Source: Opeltia flavorubescens (lineage: Eukaryota > Ascomycota > Lecanoromycetes > Teloschistales > Teloschistaceae). Taken from it: a stretch of DNA of 64,000 bases. This document shows positions 36,894-48,651 of this stretch, in pieces. The notes below the pieces were generated by a model. That model worked only from the letters and a program-made list of their open reading frames with translations. It was not told the DNA's origin and did no database searches. Both the position numbers and the translations under genes were made by a program. Positions within the stretch are counted from its first letter, which is position 1. The number at the start of each line of letters is the position of its first letter. Where the stretch lies: contig KE546965.1 of assembly GCA_000442125.1 (NCBI GenBank), positions 1-64,000 on the forward strand. The letters are read 5' to 3'.

Positions 36894-39594
36894 CTATCCA
36901 GGGTAAATCCATGCAGCCAAAACTTTCCCCCCAAAATTACCATCCGTGCCATATGGCTCCGTACTCAAATCCGGAACATTCCCTCCCAATTTCTGGCCCC
37001 CAGCATCCCCATATTTCTCCGCATAGATCCATACAGTCGCACCCCCATACACACCAACGCTATACGCAGCATTGACCATAGAACCTTCGAACGGCGCACC
37101 TCCAGGACCCAAGCAGAAGACATCACCCAGATATTGAGGCTTGGTGAAAAAACAAGCCGCTGGCGGTGTCTCCACGGTATCAGGGACAGTGATAGTGAAT
37201 TGCGGCTGGACATTAGGATTTACAACATTAGCAACACCAGCAATCGCGGCGGCGAAGTCAGTGCTAGAGGAATCCTGGGAAGTAGTGAAAACAACATCTT
37301 GTTTTTTGGCGGTGCGAGGCCGTTGCTCCTGCTGCAGAGTCAGGGAGCCCCCAGGTGGGATAGTAACCGCATTAGCGGAGGTGATAGTGTAGCCCATAAG
37401 CCCAGTAGGTTGATCGTAGGTGCCATTAGGTAGGCAAAAGGTTGCGCTCGAGGGGGAGTAGATACACACTGCACTGGATTCATTGAAAGCTTGCGCGAAG
37501 GGTACTGCTGGAGGAGGGGCGATGTATGCACCCGCTTCATGGGCTGTGGAGTCGTTTGCTGGGGATACGATGGCATCGGAGGCATTGGCATAGCCGTTGG
37601 CTGCTAGTGCTGGGATACTGGGATCTTCGGCTGCGGTGGCTGATAGATTACAGGCTATGGAGACAGGGAGACCGGCGATGGTAAGATTGAAGACAGGAAT
37701 GGTCTGCGCGTTACTAGCTGTGTCGATTAATTTGCAATCGCCATTTGGCGCGGGGATTATACGATCGTAGACTGACGCTGCAGATTGGTTGATGATTGGG
37801 AGTTCGAAGTCTCTGCTGAGAGAGAACTTGGGACGATTGCAGTAGTCGGGGTTGTCGCCGACATTTCCCCTGTTGTTTCGGAACTGTTTGTGATTGTGAC
37901 AGTCGACGGTAGCGACCGAAGTAGTACCGGCTGAACCGTTGAATTGGAAAGCAGACGCCATGTCTGGAATGGACATAGGATACCCGTCATTGAAATAGAT
38001 CAAGAACGCTATAGCATCGAAATACTGCCAGTCAAATACGGCTGATAATGTACCAGGGCCATAGACTGCCTGGCAGGTAGGGTTCTGTTTTCTGCACTCT
38101 TCATTACCGCTATCAAAAAGTCAGGTAAGGTCTTCATTCAATCATTGCTAGGGAAGAAGACAACACTTACGTAAAGTACGCTTGACCGAACATCGAGTAT
38201 TGGATGACCTCAGTCATATTGTCGACTCGAGGTAATACAGGACTTTCCGTGTCCTCGAAAAGACCAGGGAGAATGGCGAATAAAGCAGATACAAGGCCAC
38301 CGATCAACCATCCAACCGGGCCTGCAACAGCGATTGCGGCAGCGACGCCCAACGCGAGACCCTGATCACTGATTAGTAGCTGCATAGAATTCTAATATAT
38401 CCTGATGTCACCTATCACTTACAGCCGCGCCAAAAGCACCCCCAACCCATTCACCATTCACGAAATCAAGGATTACGAAGGCAGCACCGAGAGCAATTCC
38501 AGCTGCTCCGGCCGCTGCAGCAGCGTCTTTGCTGACAAGTTTGACAGTACTCAAGACTTTGTTAACACGAGCAAAGACTATGTCCGTGCGGGTCGTCTCC
38601 ACCAGTGAAGAACTTCCGCCCGGACAACGGCGATCTAGAATACTGCTTCGGCGGCAAACTCCTCCAGTCATCAACGGATTCCTAATTGAGCCTCCATCGC
38701 TTGTCGAAAGCTGCATCCCAACCTTCGCCTCTTGGGCTGGGTCAATGAGCGGTTGTAGATTACGGGCGAAACTCCCATGCTCCTCTGGATAAGCCATGCC
38801 GGAGCCTTGCGGCGCGTTGGAAAATTCGAGTTGAATCTGATCAGGGCCCTGAATGGTATATCTCGTGATCTCGTTTTGCGATGGATCGCCGTAAGCCTTG
38901 ATTTTCGTCGAAGAAATCCTCATTTGTTGTGCAGGCGCAGTAGCTCGATAATCCTCGTGCCATTTCCACTTTTCGGCCGCCCACTTGGCAAGATCTGGAT
39001 TGGGAGGATCATTGGGAAACAAGTGGGCCTTCAATTCCTGTGCGAACCTGATACAATCTGATTGCCCTTCTTCGTAGATACCTACTCTCACAGGATTAAC
39101 CGTGGCAAAAGCTCCGAATGGATCGGTAATGATATCTTTAACAATTCCAGCACCGTTCTTGGTAACGTCTATGAAATCTGCATTGGATTGTTCGATTTGC
39201 CCAATGTGAATCATCGAATCTGTATTTGGGTTCGAAGCTATAGGTCCAAAATCGGTGGCATCGGCGTGCAGTGCCCAACTCTGAGGTTCAGCAGAAGGTG
39301 TAATCGTAGATTCCTTGATTTGCAAGCGTAGGGCTCCATTGTTTGCGTCGGGACCGACATGTACTTGTGTGTGAGAAATGATACGAACTTGTAATGCTTT
39401 GTCCTCATCTATGTCATATGAATCTTCAACCTGTATTTGGATCTTAGTATGTCTTAATCACGACGTAAAAACAGGATGCCTCATTCAGCTCATACATTAA
39501 AATTTGTTAGTATCCAGACATCGCGCGCTGCTCGAACAGTGATACCCAGAGTACAAATAACGAAAAGAAGCTTCAACGTTGCGAATGGATGCAT
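36894..39594 (-). CDS. Large secreted protein with Gly/Ala-rich hydrophobic core
   Basis: Four exons on the minus strand: 39594-39496, 39442-38423, 38379-38171, 38109-36894, with introns of 53, 43 and 61 nt (all GT...AG). The exons total 2544 nt, exactly 848 codons with the stop (847 residues). Residues 1-22 (MHPFATLKLLFVICTLGITV and on) form a signal peptide. A dibasic segment CRRSSILDRRCP at about 296-306 could be a Kex2 site. Residues about 338-415 are hydrophobic and Gly/Ala-rich (AAAAAGAAGIALGAAFVIL; LALGVAAAIAVAGPVGWLIG), like glycine-zipper membrane-inserting segments. The C-terminal half has conserved-looking runs such as CQAVYGPGTLS, FDAIAFLIYFNDGYPM and ends GKVLAAWIYPG. I have a faint memory of similar C-termini in secreted fungal proteins annotated as toxin-like, but cannot name a domain. 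The reading frame is whole. Function unknown; a pore-forming or toxin-like role is inference. Confidence 0.8.
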
Positions 39595-40806
39595 ATCAGG
39601 CCGTTAAGTTTTGCACGTTGTTTCAAGTGAAAAATTGTGTCTACCAACGTGGATTAAGATAGATGACCGTCTCCATGACATTGGGTAAATGAGGGCACGG
39701 TACAACTGTCTTGAAGAGAAGTATGTGTTCAATGAAAGGAAGGTCATGCAACATTACAGCACAGTATCTGTAACGCCTAATGGCGGGATGTCAACGGCAC
39801 ACCTATCTCTAGCCAAGAATATGAACGCCGCTACCGCCAGATAATGTCAAGACTGGGTCTCCGGAAATAGACTGCTAGCGTAAGAGAGACTTGAGCCTAA
39901 TCTTCTATGCTCTGTAGAGATTTGGAGGCCAATGACAGTAAAACCGTTATTGGTGATACGGATGAAAAGGACAAAGATTTTTTTAAGCTCTCATCCTAGT
40001 GCGATAACGGATGCTCATGGTCCCAATCAAAACCTGCTGTCAGAGTGTAAGCATAAGGAACTGTAAATGGAGCCGAATTGGCGTGTAAACAATCATAATC
40101 CTTAAGTGCGACGATGTATGTCAAGATGGTAGCTAGCGAAAAGGGATCTGAAGCATATCCCACGACACCACGGCTTGTATCTGATATGTTTCAGCGTTGT
40201 CGCGCGTATAACCGTACCAGTTCCGCATTGTCGCTTGTACTGGTGCAACCGGGCGCAGCTAATAAGATGAGGTCCTAGTTCCCGCACCCCCCTGACTAGG
40301 CCTTGTGCTCCTTCAGCCCTATCCATCAATCTCGTCAGCACACCCCTCGGCAAGTTCGTCTCGGTACAAATACCTTTCGTACTATATAGAATCTTGTCCC
40401 AAACAAAGTTTTAAGTACGATTCTTTGGCTCAGGCTATTTTTGAAGTAGTCAATCTAGGAAAATACCGCCTGAGCGTCTGGCTGGATGAGATGCCAAAGA
40501 TTAGCTCCTTCCTTCAACATCGAATCGTCGCTCCGTCGCCACTCCACCGAAACGACTAGCCCTTGGGCCCTGGAAGAAGCTGCTCCTTGATCCAATTCTA
40601 TTCCCAGTCATTAGACCTTAATAGTTGCTGATATGGAACATCAGCAACTATCTGGCAAAGAAGTGTGCAGATTACAGCAGAGTCTTCTATCCTAGCTGCG
40701 AGTGTTTGTGGAACATCGATAATTCCACCGCTAGTCTCGTTAAACTGTAAGTATGCTTTGTGATTCCCATGTTCGGAAAACCCTCAGACCTCCAAATTAC
40801 AAAACC
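39595..40806. other. Intergenic region, upstream of secreted-protein gene
   Basis: About 1.2 kb holding the promoter of the secreted-protein gene at its left and the 3' end of the 701-residue gene at its right. Frames present are short and start mostly at non-ATG codons. No repeat or RNA gene recognised. Confidence 0.4.
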
Positions 40807-42970
40807 TCATCCACCAACGCTAGGATACACCTTCTTCAGAATATCCTGCATATCGCCTTCGTCGTAGAATTTCTGATAATTGTCCGGGAGAGCCTTGCTA
40901 TGCTCGTTCCACCACTTAATCAGACCCTTTGCCAGTTTCCCTTCCTCTCCACCAAGCACTTCAGCAACGTACCCTCCGACATCCGTGACCTTGAAACCAC
41001 CACCCGGCATAGCCTTGACGAACGCGTACCTAAGCTGCTTCGCCGCTTTCGTGTTGGACTGTCCTTTGAGTTTTTCCATCCACTTATTTGTTCTTTTCTT
41101 GTTATACAAATCGAGTGCCTCATGGACTAGTATAATAGCCCATTGACCATCTTCAAGCCGTCGACCTTGCCCGCTCATGTCATACTCTCCCATCCGATGG
41201 GGATCACCGTAGAGGATCTGACACAGTGGTCCAACTCCGTAGCGCGTCTCTTCGAAAGTCCCATTAGCTGTCTCGACAACGGGACTGGTGGTAGCAAAGC
41301 ACCTAATAGCGCCCTTAGTCCATTCTCTCATGTACAACTTTTGCGTGCTCTGCCAAAGGAACTCCAAAAGGCGCTGCAAACCGTGTACGACTTTGCCGGC
41401 GGGAGTCGGGATATCAAGCAGGTCATTTTTGTACAAGAGGCTTTTACCGCCATCCGGTGCACTGAAGGTGAGTGGGTAGTATTTCAGGCTGGTCCAGTCC
41501 ATCTCGCCGTTGACAGAGCGATTTGTGATACTCTGTTCGCTGGAAATGCCAACCAAGACGATCTGTGTGACAAGGTTGGAACCGGAGAATTGCATGTTCG
41601 TTGCAAGATCGTTGTCGTCTTCTAGAGCTCGACGAGGAGTGGAATTTTGATCATCGTGAATGAAAGCTCGACGGAAGAGATCAGAATGGTAGATCTCGTA
41701 GTGGCCCATATACTTCATGAGGAACTCGACGGATATCTTCGGAGTCTCAAGCATAACAACAACGAAGCCGTGATTCGGCAGATCGTTCACTCTGTGGCTC
41801 TGTGGACTCAAAATTTCCTTGTCGTATTCTGCGTCTAGGGCGGCGAGGATTGACAACAATGCTTCTTCTCCGAGGTCGGGCATATTGGACAGGTTAAGGC
41901 TTCTCATTCGGCCACGTCGCCGTAGACGCGTGAGTAGCGTTAAGTGATCTTTCGAATTAAGATGGAAAGGAGTAAGGTCGACTTCTGATTCCTGCTGCAG
42001 AGCTATGAAGAGCAAATCAATCACGCCAGGCGTAAAGGATAGTGTTGATGACTCCTGGGAAAGGCGAAGTCGGAGCTTGCCCATCAGATCTGGGAACATG
42101 TCACTGGCACTGGCAATCAAGTCCGCGTGATTATCTGGTTGCTGTAGGATCTGATCCACGACCCTATCCAATGTTGTTTCGCGTAGGCTCTTGACAGTAT
42201 CGCCTTTGACAGTCCAATTGACCATCTGTTCATTCAAGATTGCGACGCTCATGACGCCAGGGTTATTGCCATCGTCATCTCGATGATCTACCCAATCGCC
42301 TTCTGGCCAAGTTTCTTTCAATGCTGCCGCCTTAACGAGATGTTTGCCTTCAAAGCCCGCCAGTAATGGCTTCAGGCCGACTTCTTCCTCGACTTCGTCA
42401 ATGACATAGTATGCCTCGAGGTAGTCACGAGCTGAAAGGGGTGTCATGAGATCCACCGGGCGTTCGCTCTCCATGCCACGAAAGTCAACAAAGCAGTAGC
42501 GCACATCATCAAGGTTGGTGATATCAAAAACAGTAATTCCTGTCAGATTGTATGTTACGACTGTGTCGCGCGGAACCTGGAGAGATGAGCGACTCACCAT
42601 TGTCATTTTTTTCGCCATCATAAGGCATGAAGAAGGGTTCTAGGTACACTTCTTGATAGTAGCCATCGACGTTGAAAGACGTTCCAATGACAAGACAGGT
42701 GGAGAGAAAAGGAAACGGAATGTGGCTGTTTTTAGGGTCCTCGCGGAAATCCTCATGACTTGGAATCCAAAAGCTAGCATCATGTTTGGATGCCGCAACT
42801 AGTTCTTGCTGGATTGGCGTGCGATTGGTTGGGTCGTTAAGCATTTTCAATATATCAAGGCAGCGCCTCAAGGCTGTGTGACCATAGAGCCAACCATGCT
42901 CAATGGCAGCCAACGAGCGATAGCGGCCGTCGATCTGGGCGATGATGAAGAGCTGATGGTATTGACCCAT
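40807..42970 (-). CDS. 701-residue fungal protein of the MGQY-starting family
   Basis: Exon 1 42970-42598 and exon 2 42539-40807 flank a 58-nt intron (GTGAGT...CTGACAG); the total is 2106 nt, 702 codons with stop. The protein starts MGQYHQLFIIAQIDGRYRSL and continues with AIEHGWLYGHTALRRC and FWIPSHEDFREDP; I have seen this N-terminus in other uncharacterised ascomycete proteins. No signal peptide or membrane helix is present. A leucine-rich stretch around residues 315-375 (LTLLTRLRRRGRMRSLNLSN, then LGEEALLSILAAL) resembles one or two leucine-rich repeats. The rest has no known domain. It is probably cytosolic or nuclear; function unknown. The neighbouring antisense frames (for example 41143-41625) are shadows of this gene. 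Confidence 0.8.
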
Positions 42971-43272
42971 GATGATTTACGCTTCAGATAATGCGGGTCA
43001 CATTGAGGTTTGATCGTCGTTGGTGTTTTGTAAACAATGAAGGCTTCCCGCGCAGAGCTCGCTTATCAGCGCTTACCAGACTAACTATGCCTTGAGTCGA
43101 GGTATCGACTTGGAAGAGTAGTAGAGGACATTAATAGATATCGAAGCGTTTTCCAGCCACCAAAAACTTCTGTTCCGCTGAGACTATGAGTTCCACTCCT
43201 AAGTGATTGACTGCCATCGGTACAAAACGTAGGTTCAGTGTCACTAATTGCTAATATCTATCTCTTGCGAGA

Positions 43273-43461
43273 TCAGCGACGACAACGAGCCCATACCAAG
43301 TATAGTAGATTACAAGATGTTTCATAATCATAGTCCCAGTAACACGACTGTGACTCCGAGATCTGGAGATCTCGGTAGGTGTTGTCAGTGCCAGTGATGG
43401 CGTCACAATTAGGACACAGCATGTTTTTGTCAAGGTCTTGAGAGCCGTCATCATTCGCCAT
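43273..43461 (-). CDS. Possible 62-residue ORF
   Basis: ATG 43461 opens MANDDGSQDLDKNMLCPNCD and ends RCRR at 43273. It has a single CPNC knuckle but no second Cys pair to complete a zinc ribbon. It lies about 170 bp from the transposon end. It may be a first exon whose continuation I cannot identify, or chance. Confidence 0.2.
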   Translation of the reverse strand: MANDDGSQDLDKNMLCPNCDAITGTDNTYRDLQISESQSCYWDYDYETSCNLLYLVWARCRR

Positions 43462-43899
43462 TGCTCAAAGACTATAACACTACACAAATGAATGGACTGC
43501 AAAAAGTGTCTTGAGCGATACTATCTCGTTTGCTCAGAGATGGGGGGGCAAAAGAGGCTTCATCATACTAACTAAGAGTGCTTTAGTGGGGAAGGTGCAT
43601 GATTAGTACCACGGGAACTTCAGCCTTATTAGCGGTTTCATAAAGCTTGACCGCTCTTGGTACCGAGAGCTCTCCATCCTACCCCAGCCATTTATATAGT
43701 AAATTCTAGAGAATTCTTATTACCTACCTACTAAACTTATTAGTATTTAATCTATTTAATTTAAAACGGTAATTATAAAATTATACTAATTACTTTTATC
43801 GTATATATATAGCTAATATCTAGTCTAATTACTATATCTAATACTAAAAGTAATCGTCCCGAGTTTATTAAATCTTTTCTTTATATACTAGCTATAAAT

Positions 43900-45300
43900 T
43901 ATTCTATTAATCGAGCTCTACCTTATCGCTACTAAGCTAAAAAACTACTACTAGAAGAGTTAAAGGAGCTGGAAAAGTTAAAGAAGCTAAAAAAATTAAA
44001 GATCTCTAGACCTTAAAAGTCTATTTATCGCGTTATTTCCGCTACCGCTACCGCTCGGTTTTATATAAAAGACCTCGCGTAAATAAAAAAGAGAAAGAAA
44101 AATAAACGGAAGGTTAAATAGTAAAAAAAGGCTATTAAATATATTAGAGTCGCCGGTTTATATCTTTAATAAAAAAAAACTCGTAAAGCTCGCGAGTAAA
44201 CTACCGCTATTTATATTAAAAAAGCTAATATTAAATAACGTATTATTTACTATAAAAGCCGTTAAAAAAAAATAAAAAACAGAAGTTATTTAATTTAATA
44301 AAAAAAAAGCTCGCTAGTACTATAATAAAGAATTTAAAGTTTACCGCGAGAATTAAAATAAAAATAATATAATATTAAAAATAAAGACCTAATTAAAAGA
44401 AAAAAGAATAAATAATCTAGATATTTATAAATAAATAAATATTTAAGTTAATAAACGGCTTATATAGATTAATATTTAAAAAAAAATAAAATTTACTACT
44501 TTTAAATTTAAAAAATATAAATATATAATTTAAAAATATTTAGATATTATAAACGCCGAACTAGATTTATTATTTATTTATATAAAAGTTTACTATTTAA
44601 AAATTATCTAGATATTTTAATCCTTCGAGAATTTTTTTTTAAAAAAATAGAATAATATAATAAAACTTATTTAAAATTAATTAGTAATATAAAAATATAA
44701 AATTACTATAAAAATCGAGGTTACCGCTAAAAAATCTACTACTACTACCGCCGCTACTAAAAAGCGTATAAAAAAGCGTTTTTATAAGCTTCTTTTATTA
44801 AACCCTATTAAATACTCGCTAATACTAAAGTCTAAAAGGAGAATACGTATAGATAAGCTTTTTAAAAAGGTACGAAATCGAGCTAATTTTTTTTCACAGG
44901 CTACGGATTATAATAAAATAATAATAAATCGCTAGTAGTAAAAAAACGAATATTATATAAATAATAAAAATATTAATAACTATAAAAAAAAAAGCTTTTA
45001 TTTCGTTAATTATTCTAATAAATATTATACTATTAATATTATTTAGTATATTAAATAGATAAAAACGATAATTAATAACGATATAAAAGTTATAATTAAA
45101 AGGCCTTTTACTAATATTTATAATTATTAGATAGATAAATAAAATAATATTATTTAAATATCGCGAAAAGCTATTTAATATTAAAAATAATTAAATAATA
45201 AAATTAATTATAAAAAAAAAAAAATTTTATAATTATATTTACTAAATTCCAGTAGAATATTATATAGATAAAAATTAGCGAGGTTATAATAAAGTAGATA
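43900..45300 (+). pseudogene. Second transposon frame, Lys/Arg-rich, unidentified
   Basis: The plus strand of the left half shows a decayed frame that reads KSIYRVISATATARFYIKDL and then long Lys/Arg-rich runs (KKRKKNKRKVK; KKAIKYIRVAGLYL), with TAG/TAA at probable Gln positions. No domain could be assigned. It points away from the left inverted repeat and converges on the transposase. It could be an accessory protein of the element or a separate element nested inside it. Confidence 0.4.
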
Positions 45301-46079
45301 AAATATATAAATTATCTAAAATTTTAATACCTTTAGGAATACTATTATTATACCCCCTATTATCCTTTTTTTTTTCTTTTTTTACCTCCGCAGCCTATAT
45401 ACTATTAATATCCTATTTTTTTACCGCCTCCGCCGTAGCAGTAATATTAGTAATAGTAACCTCCCCTAACGCCTCTACTAGAGCATTCTCTAGAGCGTTC
45501 TCCGCGGTACTCTCCGCTACCTCCTCTATAAAAATTTTAGCCGCCTATTAATAAATAATCTAGTCTAATTAACGAAGTAAATAATAATAATAATATTATT
45601 AAAGCGTTCTTCGCCTAGAAAATATTTAATACTAGAAAAAATACCGTTAAATTAAAGCTTTAAAAAGTTAGTTAAATAGTAGCCGATAAATTCTAGAAAA
45701 TTAGCGATTTTAAAGCGATAGCGAATATTTAAAATATTATTTATACTAAAATTATAACTCGCGATAATTTAAATAGTATTATAAGGTTATTTTAATTTAA
45801 TTTAAAGCTATTTAAATTATAATATTAATATATATAAACGTTAATAAATTTATAGGGTAGAGAAATATAAAATAAATAATTATTTTATATATAAATTTAA
45901 TATAAATCTCTACTATACTTTTTTAAATTATATAAATTTTATATTTTAAATACCCTATTATTTTATTTAAATACTCGTTTAAATATATAAAAATTTTTTT
46001 TTAATATATATAAACTATTATATCTAAAATACGCCTTAAAAAATTTATCGTAATTATTTTATATTATAACTAGATTTAA

Positions 46080-47000
46080 AAAATTACTAAAAGTACTATT
46101 ATATACCGGCTAAATTTTATTAAAATACCGTTTAATCTAGGCCTTTAATATACTAAATATTAGTTCGATTAAATTAAAATCCGGCGAATAAAAAAAAATA
46201 ATAAATTTTATAATTATAACTATAAATTAACTTTATAATATAAAAATTATAATAAAAGCTAATATTATTTATAATAATAATATTTTAAAGAGCTAAATAG
46301 GCGTTATAATAAAGTAAAAATTTATTTACTACCTAACTATAAAAGTTTTCGCCGTTAAACTAACCTTCTTTAATATTAGTATAAAGTAAATAACTATCAA
46401 TAGTATAAGCCGGAAAAATACTTTATAAACGACCTCGCCGCTGTAAAATATAATACTAAACTAGTTTACTAATTAGTGCGTATATAAAGTATTGTTAGCC
46501 TATTAATTTATTAAATAAAGCTTTATTAATAAATACTAACTATTTTATATAAAAATCTATATATTAAGTTTACTAATTTTCCTTTAGTTTATTATTCTAC
46601 CGATAATCTATCCGTTAAATTATCTTTTTTAAACGCTACTTAATAATAAAAAACCTATATATTATTAGTTTTAATATATCTATAGTAAATTCCTCCTATA
46701 AAAATTATACTAATTTTTAGTATATTAGATAGAATCGCTCTACTAGATATACTATAAGCGCTTTTTTTATAGCGATAATAATCTTATTTAACCGGCTTTT
46801 ATTATAACGATAAAACTTAAAAATAGAGCTAAATATAAATAGGTTCTAATAAATTTTTCGTATTATAGTAGTATCGCAATAAACCTTTTCGGCGATAGCT
46901 TTAGGTTATTATACTAGAAGAAGGTAATAAATAATATATACACGAACGGATAGAGCGAGTGCCTTTATTATAATATCTAAGGGAAAAATATTATAATTAG
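46080..47000 (-). pseudogene. DDE_3-type mariner transposase relic
   Basis: The minus strand, with stops only where Gln or Trp is expected, reads the catalytic core of fungal Tc1/mariner transposases. From N to C it has PAYTIDSYLLYTNIKEGQFN near 46,430, an II-NN-ISFYYN segment that corresponds to the second catalytic Asp-Asn (MDNxSIH, Asp now Asn), and YSPDFNLIE at about 46190-46164, the YSPDxNPIE motif holding the third catalytic acid. It then continues IFSILKAWIKRYF. This is the DDE_3 group. The enzyme would cut and paste the element between the inverted repeats. It is inactivated by many RIP changes. The N-terminal DNA-binding part was not traced with confidence. Confidence 0.8.
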
Positions 47001-47283
47001 TATAATTACTCGCTATACTAAGCTTTATAATTATCGTTTTAGATTAAATACTAATAAGTTTAGTAGGTAAGTAGTAAGAATTCTCTAGAATTTACTATAT
47101 AAATGGCTGGGGTAGAGTAGAGAGCTCTCGGTGCCAAGAGCGGTCAAGCTTTATGAAACCGCTAATACTCTTCGTGGCTGGCGCCCAGCCACCTCAGGGT
47201 CACGAACTGACATTGCTGAATAAAAGAAGCTGTACTGCTATAAATCCATCCTCCAATATTATCTTCCACATCTATACATTACA

Positions 47284-47821
47284 ATGTTAGCATTGATCGA
47301 CAATCTCGTGCCTGGAGTCGAAGCCATCATTGGCTATCACTTCACCGATCCCTACATCGTCCTAGAAGCCATGGCTGCAGCAGGGTCCCTCACGTCGGGA
47401 GGAACTCGACGATTTCCCAATGGGAACAAACGCCTAGCGATACTCGGAGATACCGTGCTTCAGCTCGTTCTGGCGAACGACTGGTATAATGGGACGGAGC
47501 CCAGAGGTATGAGTACATGGATTTCCTTTGGCAAATACTGTGGACTCACGAATCCTAGCGGCGTTCGATTACGTTCGCCAGCAGGTTGGATCCAACAGCA
47601 ACCTCAATCTCGTGGGCAACACTTCTGGCTTGAACGCATTTGTTATCCTTGCAGGCGGGCAAGCGGGGTCGAACACCATTCCACCCACCACTATGGCCGC
47701 CACAGTGGAAGCCGTAATCGGCGCCGTACACCTGGACTCTGGCAGCCGCCTGGATACCGTCAAGGCCGTCATGATTTTGCTAGGCTTGATCGCTGAGTCC
47801 AGCGATCTTGCACTTTGGTAA
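47284..47821 (+). CDS. Small RNase III-like domain protein, catalytic residues altered
   Basis: Exon 1 47284-47506, intron 47507-47558 (52 nt, GTATGA...CCTAG), exon 2 47559-47821; 486 nt, 161 residues. The fold signature is visible: VEAIIGYHFTDPYIVLEAM (12-30), NKRLAILGDTVLQLVLANDW (48-67, the helix of the RNase III signature) and MAATVEAVIGAVHLDSG (120-136). Compared with the family, the first signature Glu (ERLEFLGD) is Lys and the second-motif Asp (ADxFEAxIGA) is Ala, while GD and the last Glu remain. There is no dsRNA-binding domain and no N-terminal extension. Small RNase III-like proteins of this size are common in ascomycetes. Here dsRNA cleavage is doubtful; a dsRNA-binding or dimerisation role is inference. 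It starts only 118 bp from the transposon end, so its promoter is probably partly the transposon's inverted repeat. Confidence 0.8.
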
Positions 47822-48651
47822 CGTTGAAACCCCTACCCTGAATACCCCTTGCGAGCATGACGCTGTCCAAATTAATCTGAGCATTTAGGAAGTGCCATTC
47901 GCAAAGGATCTCCGAGTCCCTGATGTGACTGATCCCCGGGAGTTTCGCGTCGTGAGGGTTGGAATGCAAGTCTCGTCCGAGCTTCCTTCATAAGTTCTTC
48001 CGGTATCTTTTGGGCCGTTGCCTACCTTGATGCCGGGGGACCATTGCGTTGGAGCTCGGGCAAGACATGCTCAATGATCATACGCGAAGTCCCCGAGGAT
48101 ACGTGACATGAGGGACTCAGAGAATCTTTGCGAGGAGGCAAGTCCTCTTATGGGTCATGATCTGGTCGCACTCCCCTATGATCTAAAGCTGGGTAGAACA
48201 CTTCCTGACTTTTGATTACCAGATCATGATGCGCCCAACATGATAAGTGGAAGATTGGAGAAGGAGAATAAAGAAGGAAAAATGACTAGAGTTTGCTGCA
48301 TTATCTTTGACTAATTGGTCTAGCCACTCATTTGTATTTGATCTTCATCGCAGACGGATCATTTTTGGAGGATTGTCCTCTTGACTGCTAAAGGCTCTTT
48401 CAACAAGATGTCCACGTTATTAGTAGTCGAATCAAATTTCATAATAACTCAAGTGACCTCATCAATTTTTGATCTCATCTTGAGACTGGAAGTCTTGCTA
48501 GGCAAAACAGTCTTGCATAACATGTTCGTCTCTAAAAGCAAAGAGATGATAAGGTACTTGGCCATACATCAAGTGACTTATCCAAAAAGCGTAGCAATAA
48601 TCTCGTAAGTCTATCCAGTATACGCTTTGATACGTCATTCCTAAAGACTTT
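47822..48651. other. Intergenic region
   Basis: About 830 bp between the RNase III-like gene and the stop of the F-box-like gene. It contains only short, non-conserved frames. No repeat recognised. Confidence 0.4.

Larger units (their letters stand above)
43629..47165. mobile_element. RIP-mutated Tc1/mariner-type DNA transposon (3,537 bp)
   Basis: The ends are inverted repeats of about 125 bp (43629-43753 and 47041-47165) starting TTAGCGGTTTCATAAAGC, with only a handful of mismatches. Both sides are flanked by TA (43627-43628, 47166-47167), the Tc1/mariner target duplication. The interior is AT-rich with CpA/TpG depleted, while the outer 100 bp of each end keeps normal composition. It carries a transposase relic on the minus strand and a second, plus-strand frame. 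At 3.5 kb it is longer than the usual 1.8-2.3 kb fungal mariner. The host DNA resumes at normal composition immediately outside the TA on both sides, so RIP did not spread visibly. Confidence 0.9.

Noticed and set aside
41143-41625. 160-residue plus-strand ORF inside the MGQY gene
   Set aside because: It is fully antisense to a well-supported minus-strand exon and has no protein features of its own.
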